64,000 nt of DNA from Shewanella algae (GTDB lineage: Bacteria > Pseudomonadota > Gammaproteobacteria > Enterobacterales > Shewanellaceae): assembly GCF_009183365.2 (NCBI RefSeq), contig NZ_CP068230.1, positions 2,633,001 through 2,697,000 of the forward strand, written 5' to 3'. Position numbers and translations under genes: made by a program. Shown here piece after piece: positions 1-8,184 of the stretch (its first letter is position 1; each line of letters starts with the position of its first letter). The notes under the pieces are model-generated. The model saw only the letters and a program-made list of their open reading frames with translations. It had not been told where the DNA came from and searched no databases.

Positions 1-219
1 GCCTAATCAGCTCATTGGTGACAGACTCAGGTTTGGGATCTGAATTCGGGGGAAAGGTCAACCTCTTCCACTGACCCCGGGGTCACTATGCCTTGGTCAC
101 ACAAAGCGCCGGCGAGACGTATGAATTGCCCCATCAAGATAGCCCTTTTCATCGGTTTTGCCTTTGTTATACTCGCTGACAATCACGAACTATAAGCAAT
201 ACAGAGAGACGGACTCGTC
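1..219. other. Left-edge non-coding stretch upstream of yffB
   Basis: I see no credible gene fragment here; all frames are interrupted. It holds a perfect 14-bp palindrome, TGACCCCGGGGTCA, at 72-85. A possible sigma70 -10 element, TATACT at 168-173, lies about 45 bases before the yffB start. The -35 match (TTTTCA at 146-151, spacing 16) is weak. Confidence 0.4.
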
Positions 220-570
220 ATGACAGATAGACTCTATGGGATTAAAAACTGCGACACGGTAAAAAAAGCACGAAAATGGTTGGAGGCCAAGGGCCAGCAA
301 GTGACTTTTGTGGATTTTCGTGAGCAGGAACTATCACAAGACACACTCAAGGCCTGGGTCGAGCGCATCGGCTGGGAGGCGGTGCTGAACAAACGCTCCA
401 CCAGTTTCCGTGCGCTGGATGACGCCGATAAGCAGGATATTGATAGTGCCAAGGCGATATCCCTGATGCTGGCCAATCCAACCCTTATCAAACGCCCTGT
501 ATTGACCCGGGGCCAAGATGTGATGACCGGTTTTAAAGAAGCCGACTACCAAGCGTGGTTCGGACTATGA
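220..570 (+). CDS. yffB: ArsC/Spx-family thiol reductase YffB
   Basis: This 116-residue protein has the ArsC/Spx thioredoxin-like fold signature: GIKNCDTVKKA with a single Cys11 near the N-terminus and the KRPVL segment near residue 92 that binds glutathione or oxyanion in the family. E. coli YffB has nearly the same length and also lies directly before dapE, so the assignment rests on both sequence and gene order. YffB is described as a glutathione-dependent thiol reductase, but its physiological substrate is not established and an arsenate role should not be assumed. Its TGA overlaps the dapE ATG (ATGA), which indicates translational coupling. Confidence 0.88.
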   Translation: MTDRLYGIKNCDTVKKARKWLEAKGQQVTFVDFREQELSQDTLKAWVERIGWEAVLNKRSTSFRALDDADKQDIDSAKAISLMLANPTLIKRPVLTRGQDVMTGFKEADYQAWFGL

Positions 571-1700
571 GTCAGCAGGTGCTTGAACTTGCCAAGGAGT
601 TGATCTCGCGGGCATCTGTTACCCCTCTGGATGAAGGCTGTCAGGCATTGATGGCCGAGCGACTCGCCAAACTGGGCTTTGCCAACGAGTCCATGGTATT
701 TGAAGATACCACCAATCTCTGGTCTCGCCGCGGTACTGAAGGACCGGTATTTTGTTTTGCCGGCCATACAGATGTGGTACCGCCGGGGGACTTGGCCAAT
801 TGGCATACTCCGCCCTTCGAGCCAGTGGTTATCGACGACTATCTTCACGGCCGCGGCGCCGCAGATATGAAAGGCTCGCTGGCGGCCATGGTGGTGGCCA
901 CCGAGCGTTTTGTGACCGCCCATCCGAACCATCAAGGTTCTATCGCTTTTCTGATCACCAGCGATGAAGAGGGCCCTTTTATCAACGGCACCACCCGGGT
1001 GATAGACACCCTGGAAGCGCGCAATGAAAAGATCACCTGGGCCTTGGTGGGTGAGCCATCCAGTACCCTCAAACTGGGCGATGTGGTCAAAAATGGCCGC
1101 CGCGGCAGCCTCACCGGCAATCTCGTCGTCAAGGGTATTCAAGGACATGTGGCCTACCCTCACCTGGCGGATAACCCAGTGCACAAGGCTGCGCCGGCGT
1201 TGGCCGAACTTGCCGCCATGCAGTGGGACAAAGGCAATGAGTTTTTCCCGCCGACCAGTTTTCAAATAGCCAATATCAATGGCGGCACAGGGGCGTCCAA
1301 CGTGATCCCGGGAGAGCTCAAGGTAATGTTCAACTTCCGTTACTCCACCGAAGTCACCGCCGAAGAGCTGATTAAGCGGGTCGAGAATATCCTCGATGCC
1401 CATGGACTGAATTATGAGCTTGGCTGGATCTTTAATGGCCTGCCATTTTTGACCGGCGATGGCCCACTGCTTGAAGCGACCCGCCAAGCGATTAAAGAGG
1501 TAACAGGCTCAGAGACCGACCCGCAAACCTCGGGCGGCACTTCAGATGGGCGCTTTATTGCCCCTACCGGTGCTCAGGTAATAGAGCTGGGTCCGGTGAA
1601 TGCCACCATTCATAAGGTTAATGAGTGCGTTAAAGTCGCGGATCTCGAGCTGTTGGCCCAGTGTTATCAGCGTATCCTGGAAAAACTGTTGTTGGAGTAA
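567..1700 (+). CDS. dapE: Succinyl-diaminopimelate desuccinylase DapE
   Basis: DapE removes succinate from N-succinyl-LL-diaminopimelate, giving LL-DAP for lysine and peptidoglycan synthesis. The 377-residue protein is an M20 dizinc peptidase. It shows FAGHTDVVPPGD with zinc ligand His67 and Asp69, GRGAADMKG near residue 100, SDEEGP with the catalytic Glu near 134, and a C-terminal TSGGTSDGRF segment. A longer frame opens at 555, but ATG 567 gives the standard N-terminus MSQQVLELAKEL and overlaps the yffB stop codon. The next gene follows without a gap, so yffB, dapE and the M15 peptidase gene look like one operon. Confidence 0.97.
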   Translation: MSQQVLELAKELISRASVTPLDEGCQALMAERLAKLGFANESMVFEDTTNLWSRRGTEGPVFCFAGHTDVVPPGDLANWHTPPFEPVVIDDYLHGRGAADMKGSLAAMVVATERFVTAHPNHQGSIAFLITSDEEGPFINGTTRVIDTLEARNEKITWALVGEPSSTLKLGDVVKNGRRGSLTGNLVVKGIQGHVAYPHLADNPVHKAAPALAELAAMQWDKGNEFFPPTSFQIANINGGTGASNVIPGELKVMFNFRYSTEVTAEELIKRVENILDAHGLNYELGWIFNGLPFLTGDGPLLEATRQAIKEVTGSETDPQTSGGTSDGRFIAPTGAQVIELGPVNATIHKVNECVKVADLELLAQCYQRILEKLLLE

Positions 1701-1703
1701 GTG

Positions 1704-2429
1704 ATGGCAAGGGGCGATTTTCTCTACGGCCTTGAGACTGAAGCAGAGCCGCAAAGGACACTGGTTAGTCTAAGCGGCAGTGAAAGCGGTTCAGGCGCTG
1801 AAGTTTGGCTGGAAGCCGAGACGGCCAAGGCCTTTCTTGAGATGCAGGCCGCCGCCGAGCAAGATGGCATCGCCCTGGCCATCTGCTCGGGTTATCGCAG
1901 CTTTGAGCGTCAACTCGCGATTTGGAATGCCAAAGCCTCAGGGAAGCGTCCTCTACTGGATAAAGACTCACTCCCTGTGGGTGACATCGGCGCGCTCAGT
2001 GATGATGAGTTAGTGGCGCTTATTTTGCTTTGGTCGGCGCTGCCTGGCGCCTCTCGCCACCACTGGGGGACGGACGTGGATCTATTCGACAGCGCCCAAA
2101 TCAGCAAGCATGAACTCAAGTTAATTAACGCCGAGTATGAACCCCAGGGCCCTTGCTATGAATTGGACCTGTGGCTGGACGAGCGCGCCCTGGATTTTGG
2201 CTTCTACCGCCCTTTTCAGGCGGGACTCAGTGGCGTTAGCCCGGAGCGTTGGCATTTGAGTTTCCTGCCAAAGGCCAAAGGGTTTCTCGAGCAGTTTGAT
2301 AGCGAGCGTCTGCGGCAAATACTCGACCACAGTGACGTCACACTCAAGCAAGGTTTGCTTCGGCGTTTGCCGGAACTGGTCGAGACTTATGTCAGGCACG
2401 TTGCCCCCTATCCGGTTGGATTCAAATAA
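1704..2429 (+). CDS. M15-family D-alanyl-D-alanine carboxypeptidase-like metallopeptidase
   Basis: The 241-residue protein belongs to the VanY/LAS metallopeptidases (M15), which trim D-Ala-D-Ala peptides or related peptidoglycan bonds. Visible signatures are CSGYRSFERQLAIWN near residues 57-71, SRHHWGTDVDLFD near 112-124 (His and Asp zinc ligands) and PERWHLSF near 180 (catalytic Glu region and third His ligand). No signal peptide is obvious, so the location is unclear. ATG 1704 is preferred over GTG 1701 because it sits 6 bases after GGAG at the end of dapE. Coupling to dapE places it among cell-wall functions; the exact bond it cuts cannot be told. Confidence 0.85.
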   Translation: MARGDFLYGLETEAEPQRTLVSLSGSESGSGAEVWLEAETAKAFLEMQAAAEQDGIALAICSGYRSFERQLAIWNAKASGKRPLLDKDSLPVGDIGALSDDELVALILLWSALPGASRHHWGTDVDLFDSAQISKHELKLINAEYEPQGPCYELDLWLDERALDFGFYRPFQAGLSGVSPERWHLSFLPKAKGFLEQFDSERLRQILDHSDVTLKQGLLRRLPELVETYVRHVAPYPVGFK

Positions 2430-2556
2430 GTACCTTTGAAGTACGTTTGAAAAAGCGAGTTTAAATAAACATCATGCGATTTCGCGCTCAGATCCTAAGC
2501 CGGCAAACTTGGGGTATCCTGTGTCCCAAACAATAAATCCGGGATACCTTTCAACA

Positions 2557-3390
2557 ATGACTGACTTCAATCAATATCGGCAGCAAATCGAGCTCAGAGG
2601 CGAAATCCTCAGCTATTTGGATATAGGCCAGGGCCCTGTGCTACTGCTCGGCCACAGCTACCTTTGGGACGCCACCATGTGGCAACAGCAACTGCCTGTA
2701 CTGGCGAAACACTACCGCTGCATAGTGCCGGATCTCTGGGGCCATGGACAGTCAGGCGCGATTCCCGCGCATACCGAGAGCCTGGCGGATATCGCCACCG
2801 ATATGTTGACCTTGATGGATAAACTCAGCGTCGATGAATTCACTGTCATCGGCTTGTCGGTCGGCGCCATGTGGGGGGCCGAGCTGGTTCTGAAGGCGCC
2901 TTCAAGAGTCAAGGCGTTGGTGATGATGGGCAGCTTCCTCGGCTTGGAGCCCGAAGTTACCCGCAACAAATATATGGCCATGTTGGATGGCATCAGCCAA
3001 TTGGGGCAAATTCCTGCGCCCATGGCCGAGCAGATAGCACCTATGTTTTTTGCCGTAACCACAGCAAGTCTACGGCCGCAACTGCTGAGTGATTTCGCCA
3101 GCGCCCTGCAAAGTATTTCACCAGAGCGGATCCCTGATACCGTCGCCATGGGCAAACTGATTTTCAATCGCCGCGACGCCATGGAAGATGCCGATAACTT
3201 GACCCTGCCCTGTTTAATCATGTCAGGAGTAGAAGACACGGCGCGCACTGTACTGGAATCCTTTTTGATGGTCGATGCCATAGACGGCGCCGAGATGGTG
3301 CAGATACCGGCAGCCGGCCATATTTCTGTGTTGGAACAGGGCGATTTTATCAACCAAGCCCTGCTGACGTTTCTTGAAAAGCATCACTGA
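2557..3390 (+). CDS. Alpha/beta-fold hydrolase
   Basis: This 277-residue protein is a typical alpha/beta hydrolase. It has the oxyanion segment GHSYLWDATMW near residues 32-42, DLWGHGQSG near 63-71, the nucleophile elbow GLSVGAMWG (Ser) near 104, and a late AAGHISVLEQ carrying the catalytic His. The longer frame from 2509 adds 16 residues that do not look like protein; ATG 2557 (MTDFNQY) is a better start. A 7-bp inverted repeat (GGTATCC at 2513-2519, GGATACC at 2542-2548) lies just upstream. The substrate cannot be inferred. Confidence 0.8.
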   Translation: MTDFNQYRQQIELRGEILSYLDIGQGPVLLLGHSYLWDATMWQQQLPVLAKHYRCIVPDLWGHGQSGAIPAHTESLADIATDMLTLMDKLSVDEFTVIGLSVGAMWGAELVLKAPSRVKALVMMGSFLGLEPEVTRNKYMAMLDGISQLGQIPAPMAEQIAPMFFAVTTASLRPQLLSDFASALQSISPERIPDTVAMGKLIFNRRDAMEDADNLTLPCLIMSGVEDTARTVLESFLMVDAIDGAEMVQIPAAGHISVLEQGDFINQALLTFLEKHH

Positions 3391-3493
3391 AATCCGGCCG
3401 CGATGGATAGACCAGCGCGGCTTTATTTTCTGATACACTGCCGGAAATAAACCGGACACTGTGGTGTTCCCATAAGCTATTTTGTGAGCCTGA

Positions 3494-4105
3494 ATGAAAA
3501 TACTGAAACCGCTTTTTGAAAACAACCGCCGCTGGGCAGCCAGAATAAGCACAGAAAACCCACAGTTTTTCGAGCAACTGGCCAAACAGCAAAACCCCGA
3601 ATATCTCTGGATAGGTTGTTCCGACAGCCGGGTACCCTCTAACCAGATCATAGATCTGATGCCGGGGGAAGTATTTGTACATCGCAATATCGCCAACATG
3701 GTGATCCACACAGATCTCAACTGTTTGTCTGTTCTGCAATATGCGGTCGATGTCCTCAAGGTGAAACATATCATGGTGGTGGGCCACTACGGCTGCGGCG
3801 GCGTCAGGGCCGCCATGGGTACCGACAGACTCGGGCTTATCGACAACTGGCTGGGGCATCTCAGGGATATCTACCGCCTGCACCATCAGGAGCTTGAACA
3901 CCTCAATGACAAGCAGAAGTTTGACCGCCTCTGTGAGCTCAATGTGATTGAGCAGGTCGCCAATGTCACCAGCAGCAACATAGTCCAGGAAGCCTGGGCC
4001 AAGGGACAAAATCTGTCGATACACGGCTGGATATATGGAATAGACAATGGGCTTTTGACCGATCTTGACGTCACAGTGGATGGCGGACATCAAAGGGTGG
4101 AATGA
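3494..4105 (+). CDS. can: Beta-class carbonic anhydrase
   Basis: The enzyme interconverts CO2 and bicarbonate in the cytoplasm. Zinc ligands fall at the same positions as in E. coli Can: Cys42 and Asp44 in GCSDSRVPS, His98 and Cys101 in HYGCGG. HRNIANMV follows the active-site loop. The length of 203 residues is slightly shorter than E. coli Can (220). The gene stands alone, with a strong hairpin immediately downstream, so it is probably monocistronic. Confidence 0.96.
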   Translation: MKILKPLFENNRRWAARISTENPQFFEQLAKQQNPEYLWIGCSDSRVPSNQIIDLMPGEVFVHRNIANMVIHTDLNCLSVLQYAVDVLKVKHIMVVGHYGCGGVRAAMGTDRLGLIDNWLGHLRDIYRLHHQELEHLNDKQKFDRLCELNVIEQVANVTSSNIVQEAWAKGQNLSIHGWIYGIDNGLLTDLDVTVDGGHQRVE

Positions 4106-4116
4106 TCCAAACAGAC

Positions 4117-4142
4117 AAGGGGCGCAGCAGCGCCCCTTGCTT
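4117..4142 (+). terminator. Terminator after can
   Basis: A GC-rich stem, AAGGGGCGC pairing with GCGCCCCTT around an AGCA loop, lies 12 bases after the can stop codon. It is followed by a short mixed T-run (TTGCTTTAT), so it is a moderate-strength rho-independent terminator. Confidence 0.7.
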
Positions 4143-4272
4143 TATCGGTGAAATTTTACGCAGTTGGATTTTTTCCGAAAGAAAGCATCGCAGTATGTTG
4201 GCCACCCCGTTATAATTCTGCAGTTAACACGGGTGCTCAGTCATCCGGTCACCCGGCGCATTTCGCGTGACA

Positions 4273-4297
4273 GCCTTATGGCATAAGGCCTTTTCTG
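4273..4297 (+). promoter_or_regulatory. Leader hairpin upstream of kdnA
   Basis: GCCTTAT-GGC-ATAAGGC is a perfect 7-bp inverted repeat (4273-4289) followed by CTTTTC. It lies about 55 bases before the kdnA start. It could be a weak attenuator in the kdn leader or an operator; no known family was recognised. Confidence 0.3.
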
Positions 4298-4342
4298 GCG
4301 TGACCCTCCCAGAGCACAACACTATCTAAGGAGACACCTTCC

Positions 4343-5530
4343 ATGCCCGGTTTTGAATTGTTTGGTCCTGAAGAAAAACAGGAAGTAGCAGACGTCATGG
4401 AGAACGGATTCACCTTCCGTTACAACTTTGATGCCATGCGTAATGATCGCTGGAAAACCCGCGATATGGAGCAGCTCTTATGTGACAAGATGAATGTCAA
4501 GCATGCTCACCTGCTCTCCAGCGGTACTGCCGCCCTGCAAACCGCGCTGGCCGCCGCAGGTATCGGCGCCGGGGATGAAGTGATTGTTCCTCCTTTCACC
4601 TTTGTCGCTTCTGTTGAGGCAGTATTCATGGCCGGCGCCATTCCGGTATTTGCCGAAATCGATGAGACTCTGTGTCTGTCACCAGAAGGAATTGAAGCCG
4701 CCATCACTCCACGCACCAAGGCGGTAAACCTGGTACACATGTGCGGTTCCATGGCCAAGATGGACGAAATCAAAGCCATCTGTGAAAAACACAATCTGGT
4801 ACTGCTGGAAGATGCCTGTCAGGCTATCGGCGGCAGCTACAAAGGTCAGGCACTGGGCACCATAGGCGCTGTAGGTTGTTTCTCTTTCGACTCGGTTAAA
4901 ACCATCACCTGTGGTGAAGGTGGCGCAGTGATCACCAATGATGAAACCATCTACAACCACGCCCACATGTTCTCTGACCACGGCCATGATCATATAGGTA
5001 ATGACCGCGGCGCCGAGTCTCACCCTATTATGGGTCTCAACTTCCGTATCAGCGAGATGAACGCCGCCCTGGGTCTGGCTCAGCTGCGCAAACTGGACAC
5101 CATAGTGGAGATCCAGCGTCGCAACAAAAAGCTTATCAAAGACGCCATGGCCGATATTGAAGAAGTTACTTTCCGCGAAATTCCGGATCCTGAAGGCGAC
5201 AGCGCCGGTTTCCTCAGCTTTATGCTGCCAACCGAGCAGCGCACTCAGGAAGTCAGCAAGGCGCTGGCTGCCAACGGTGTAGATGGTTGCTTCTACTGGT
5301 ATGTCAACAACTGGCACTACCTGAAGAACTGGCATCACATTCAGCAGCTCAAGAGCCCTGCTGCCCTGCCGATCACATTAATCGAAGATCGTCCGGATTA
5401 TACTAAGGTTTCTGTGCCCAAATCTGACGCTATCATGAGCCGGACCATTTCCATGCTGATCAAGCTGTCCTGGACTGAAGAACAGATTGCCGAGCGCATT
5501 GCCAACATCAAGAAAGCATTTGCCCAATAA
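4343..5530 (+). CDS. kdnA: 8-amino-3,8-dideoxy-manno-octulosonate (Kdo8N) aminotransferase KdnA
   Basis: KdnA is a PLP-dependent aminotransferase of the DegT/DnrJ/EryC1 type. It transfers an amino group from glutamate to the 8-aldehyde of oxidised Kdo, giving Kdo8N for the lipopolysaccharide inner core. The 395-residue protein shows LSSGTAALQTAL near residue 53, PPFTFVAS near 82, LLEDACQAIGG near 155 and the PLP lysine (Lys186) in FSFDSVKTITCGEGG. It lies 20 bases before kdnB, its partner dehydrogenase, and kdsB follows. This exact pairing is known from S. oneidensis, where it was shown to make Kdo8N. RBS AAGGAGA precedes the ATG. Confidence 0.93.
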   Translation: MPGFELFGPEEKQEVADVMENGFTFRYNFDAMRNDRWKTRDMEQLLCDKMNVKHAHLLSSGTAALQTALAAAGIGAGDEVIVPPFTFVASVEAVFMAGAIPVFAEIDETLCLSPEGIEAAITPRTKAVNLVHMCGSMAKMDEIKAICEKHNLVLLEDACQAIGGSYKGQALGTIGAVGCFSFDSVKTITCGEGGAVITNDETIYNHAHMFSDHGHDHIGNDRGAESHPIMGLNFRISEMNAALGLAQLRKLDTIVEIQRRNKKLIKDAMADIEEVTFREIPDPEGDSAGFLSFMLPTEQRTQEVSKALAANGVDGCFYWYVNNWHYLKNWHHIQQLKSPAALPITLIEDRPDYTKVSVPKSDAIMSRTISMLIKLSWTEEQIAERIANIKKAFAQ

Positions 5531-5550
5531 CCTAAAGGGAGCTGGTTGCT

Positions 5551-6621
5551 ATGAGTTTCAAGAATTTTAAAGTCGTCCCCAAAATGATCTTTGGTCGCGG
5601 TTCTTTTGTCCAACTGGACGAAGTGCTGGCCGCCGAGCGCAAAGAAGCCAACGATTTCGTGGTTTTCGTAGTGGATGACGTTCACAAGGGCAAGCCACTG
5701 GAAGGCCGTTTGCCTTTGAAAGAGCAAGATTTCTTGCTGTGGGTCAATGTCGATGACGAGCCAACCACAGAGCAGGTTGACAGCCTTACCGAACAGGTTC
5801 AGGCATTCAACAGCAAACTGCCTGTGAGCGTAGTCGGTCTTGGCGGCGGCGCCACCATGGATCTGGCCAAAGCCGTATCTTTGATGCTGACCAACCCAGG
5901 CGGTTCTGCCAAGTATCAAGGCTGGGATCTGATCAAGAACCCTGCGATTCACCATATCGGTATCCCTACCATTTCCGGCACAGGTGCCGAAGCTTCACGT
6001 ACTGCGGTGCTGTGCGGCCCTGAGCGTAAACTGGGTCTGAACTCTGACTACACAGTATTCGATCAGATCATCATGGACTCCGAGCTGATTGCCGGCGTAC
6101 CCACAGACCAATGGTTCTACACAGGTATGGACTGCTATATCCACTGTGTTGAGTCTCTGCAAGGTACCTTCCTGAACGAGTTCTCCCGCGCCTACGCCGA
6201 GAAGTCCATGGATATGTGCCGTGAAGTATTCCTGGGCGATCACCCTGAGAAAGACGACAAGCTGATGATGGCCTCCTTCATGGGCGGTATGAGTATCGCC
6301 TATAGCCAGGTAGGTGCCTGTCACGCGGTTTCTTACGGTCTGTCTTATATTCTGGGTTATCACCACGGTATTGGTAACTGTATCGCCTTCGACGTACTGG
6401 AAGAATTCTACCCTGAAGGGGTTGAAGAGTTCCGCGCCATGATGAAGAAGCACAACATCCAGTTGCCGAAGAACATCTGTAAAGACTTGCCGGACGAAAC
6501 CATTGCCGCCATGGTTAAAGTCACCAAGAGCATGGGGCCTCTGTGGGCCAACGTCTATGGTGACTGCTGGCAGGAAAAAGTCACAGATGAGATGCTGACC
6601 AAGCTGTTCCGCCGTATCTAA
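5551..6621 (+). CDS. kdnB: 3-deoxy-manno-octulosonate 8-oxidase (dehydrogenase) KdnB
   Basis: KdnB oxidises the 8-hydroxyl of Kdo to the aldehyde used by KdnA. The 356-residue protein is an iron-containing (type III) alcohol dehydrogenase. It has the nucleotide-binding GLGGGATMDLAKAV near residues 97-110, ISGTGAEASRTAV near 142, and metal-binding histidines in GACHAVSYGLSYILGYHHGIGNC near 253-275. It follows kdnA in a tight operon with RBS AAGGGAG. The activity is known from the S. oneidensis orthologue; here it is inferred from sequence and context. Confidence 0.93.
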   Translation: MSFKNFKVVPKMIFGRGSFVQLDEVLAAERKEANDFVVFVVDDVHKGKPLEGRLPLKEQDFLLWVNVDDEPTTEQVDSLTEQVQAFNSKLPVSVVGLGGGATMDLAKAVSLMLTNPGGSAKYQGWDLIKNPAIHHIGIPTISGTGAEASRTAVLCGPERKLGLNSDYTVFDQIIMDSELIAGVPTDQWFYTGMDCYIHCVESLQGTFLNEFSRAYAEKSMDMCREVFLGDHPEKDDKLMMASFMGGMSIAYSQVGACHAVSYGLSYILGYHHGIGNCIAFDVLEEFYPEGVEEFRAMMKKHNIQLPKNICKDLPDETIAAMVKVTKSMGPLWANVYGDCWQEKVTDEMLTKLFRRI

Positions 6622-6644
6622 GCCGGCACAGGACTGCTATGATT

Positions 6645-6672
6645 AGGGCTCTTTATGAGCCCTTTCTTCTTG
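6645..6672 (+). terminator. Terminator-like hairpin between kdnB and kdsB
   Basis: GGGCTC-TTTAT-GAGCCC (6646-6662) followed by TTTCTTCTT has the form of a rho-independent terminator. It sits inside the 68-bp gap between kdnB and kdsB, so it may reduce read-through into kdsB or end the kdnAB transcript. Confidence 0.6.
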
Positions 6673-6689
6673 AATACTAGGAAAATTGA

Positions 6690-7427
6690 ATGAAAGTCAC
6701 CCTGTTGATCCCTGCACGCTATGGTTCCAGCCGCTTTCCCGGCAAACCTCTGGCACCGATTAACGGTAAACCTATGATCCAGCACGTTTATGAGCGCGCC
6801 GGACTGGCCAAAGGGTTGGATAACATCTATGTGGCAACCGATGATGTACGCATCAAGGACGCTGTAGAGGCCTTTGGCGGCAATGTTGTGATGACCGGCG
6901 CCGAAGCGGCCTCCGGCACCGACAGGATTAACGATGCCATTACCCAATTGGGGTTGGCGGATGACGATCTGGTGATCAACCTGCAAGGGGATCAACCCCT
7001 GATCGATCCCATCTCCATAGAGCAGATCATCAGTCTGTTCCAGCGTCATCCCGGTGAGTTTGAAATGGCCACCCTCGGCTATCAGATCACCGAAGAGGAA
7101 GAGCTGGACGATCCCAAGCATGTGAAGATGGTGTTCGACAACGAATTCTATGCGCTTTATTTCTCCCGCGCCCGGATACCATTCGGCCGTGATGTCAGCG
7201 ACTACCCTGTCTATAAGCATCTTGGGGTTTATGCCTACACCCGTCGTTTTGTCGAGACCTTTGCCAAGTTGCCTTTGGGCAGACTGGAAGATCTGGAAAA
7301 ACTGGAGCAACTGCGAGCCCTGGAATATGGTCACAAGATCAAGGTCGCCATCAGCGCATTTGACTCGCCAGAGGTAGATACACCTGAAGATATCCGCCGC
7401 TGTGAACAGCGCCTGGCCGTAGACTGA
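6690..7427 (+). CDS. kdsB: CMP-Kdo8N/CMP-Kdo cytidylyltransferase KdsB
   Basis: This enzyme activates the octulosonic acid with CTP for transfer to lipid A. The 245-residue protein shows the nucleotidyltransferase start LLIPARYGSSRFPGKPL, IYVATDD near residue 47, ASGTDRIND near 74 and NLQGDQPLIDP near 97. Because it lies downstream of kdnA and kdnB, its natural substrate is probably Kdo8N rather than Kdo, as shown for the S. oneidensis orthologue. The hairpin upstream may partly uncouple it from kdnAB. The DUF2897 gene follows after 15 bases. Confidence 0.94.
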   Translation: MKVTLLIPARYGSSRFPGKPLAPINGKPMIQHVYERAGLAKGLDNIYVATDDVRIKDAVEAFGGNVVMTGAEAASGTDRINDAITQLGLADDDLVINLQGDQPLIDPISIEQIISLFQRHPGEFEMATLGYQITEEEELDDPKHVKMVFDNEFYALYFSRARIPFGRDVSDYPVYKHLGVYAYTRRFVETFAKLPLGRLEDLEKLEQLRALEYGHKIKVAISAFDSPEVDTPEDIRRCEQRLAVD

Positions 7428-7442
7428 AGCAGGTAGCAAGAG

Positions 7443-7667
7443 ATGGAAATGTCATCTTTGGAAGTCTGGTTGATCATCATTTTGGTGATAGGCGTTATTG
7501 CCAGCAACCTGGCAGTGCTCAAGTACAGTGCCAAGTTCAAAATGCCGCAATTTGGCCAGCACAGTAAAGACAAGCAGATAAAGCGTAAGGGTGAAGCCGC
7601 TGGCAACACGGATAAAGCCCCGAGCTCCCAGGCTGATGGAAAACATCAGGACAAAAACAAAGACTGA
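7443..7667 (+). CDS. DUF2897 small membrane protein
   Basis: A 74-residue protein with one N-terminal membrane segment (roughly residues 8-28, EVWLIIILVIGVIASNLAVL) and a charged, lysine-rich cytoplasmic tail. The arrangement matches DUF2897, a family of small single-pass proteins of unknown role. It follows kdsB by 15 bases and precedes a strong terminator, so it is probably the last gene of the Kdo8N operon; a link to LPS is only suggested by position. ATG 7449 is an alternative start. Confidence 0.75.
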   Translation: MEMSSLEVWLIIILVIGVIASNLAVLKYSAKFKMPQFGQHSKDKQIKRKGEAAGNTDKAPSSQADGKHQDKNKD

Positions 7668-7668
7668 C

Positions 7669-7699
7669 ACAAAAAAGGCGCCATTGGCGCCTTTTCCAT
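7669..7699. terminator. Bidirectional terminator after the kdn/kdsB operon
   Basis: AAAAAAGGCGCC-ATT-GGCGCCTTTTCC has A- and T-rich flanks on both sides (stem about 7675-7694). It ends the DUF2897 transcript and can also serve the converging minus-strand lipoprotein gene. Confidence 0.85.
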
Positions 7700-7734
7700 C
7701 TCTACTTAAACCTAGACTTGAACAGGGCTTAGGC

Positions 7735-8151
7735 TCAATAAAACTGCACATCGGAAACCCGGGTCAACCGGACACCATCAACCACCATCTGCCAGTCGCT
7801 TCCGACCCTGTGTGGCGGCTCTGACACTTCAAAACGACTGGAGATAAAACCGATCCCCACTTCAAAGTCGTTACCATCAAACTTCTGGATACCACCACTT
7901 ATCGAGGTGCGGCTGTTGCCATCATAACGCTGATACTCCACAGAGCCATCGTGCTGAATAAGCAGATACATGTCAGCACTCTGCCACTCTCCGGCATACT
8001 CGGCCTTGTCCAGCGGCAAGGGCTGGCCGCAACCACCAAGGAGCCAGGCAAAAGCCAAAACCAGCATATATCTGAGACCGGAACATAGCCCGCTCAGTTT
8101 GCTGGCTTTAGATGAGTAAACAGATGAAGGAATTACCGCTGAGTCGTACAT
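7735..8151 (-). CDS. Small lipoprotein, unknown function
   Basis: A 138-residue protein with a hydrophobic stretch MLVLAFAWLLGGC ending in a lipobox (LLGGC, Cys41), so it is predicted to be lipid-anchored. The remainder is beta-rich with patterns such as GEWQSADMYLLIQHDGSVEYQRY, resembling small lipocalin-like or META-like proteins, but no family was recognised. The N-terminal region before the hydrophobic core is long (28 residues), yet AAAGGAG 8 bases before ATG 8151 supports that start. It lies 33 bases after the small CxxC membrane protein and may be co-transcribed with it. Confidence 0.65.
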   Translation of the reverse strand: MYDSAVIPSSVYSSKASKLSGLCSGLRYMLVLAFAWLLGGCGQPLPLDKAEYAGEWQSADMYLLIQHDGSVEYQRYDGNSRTSISGGIQKFDGNDFEVGIGFISSRFEVSEPPHRVGSDWQMVVDGVRLTRVSDVQFY

Positions 8152-8184
8152 GACAAAACTCCTTTTAATCAGATCCTGAAACGA

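Noticed and set aside
220..570. Arsenate reductase
   Set aside because: The ArsC-like fold is shared with Spx and YffB; length, motif and dapE linkage fit YffB, and no ars genes are near.
546..1487. A 313-codon minus-strand frame opposite dapE
   Set aside because: It is the antisense shadow of a clear M20 peptidase gene; no RBS and no family pattern.
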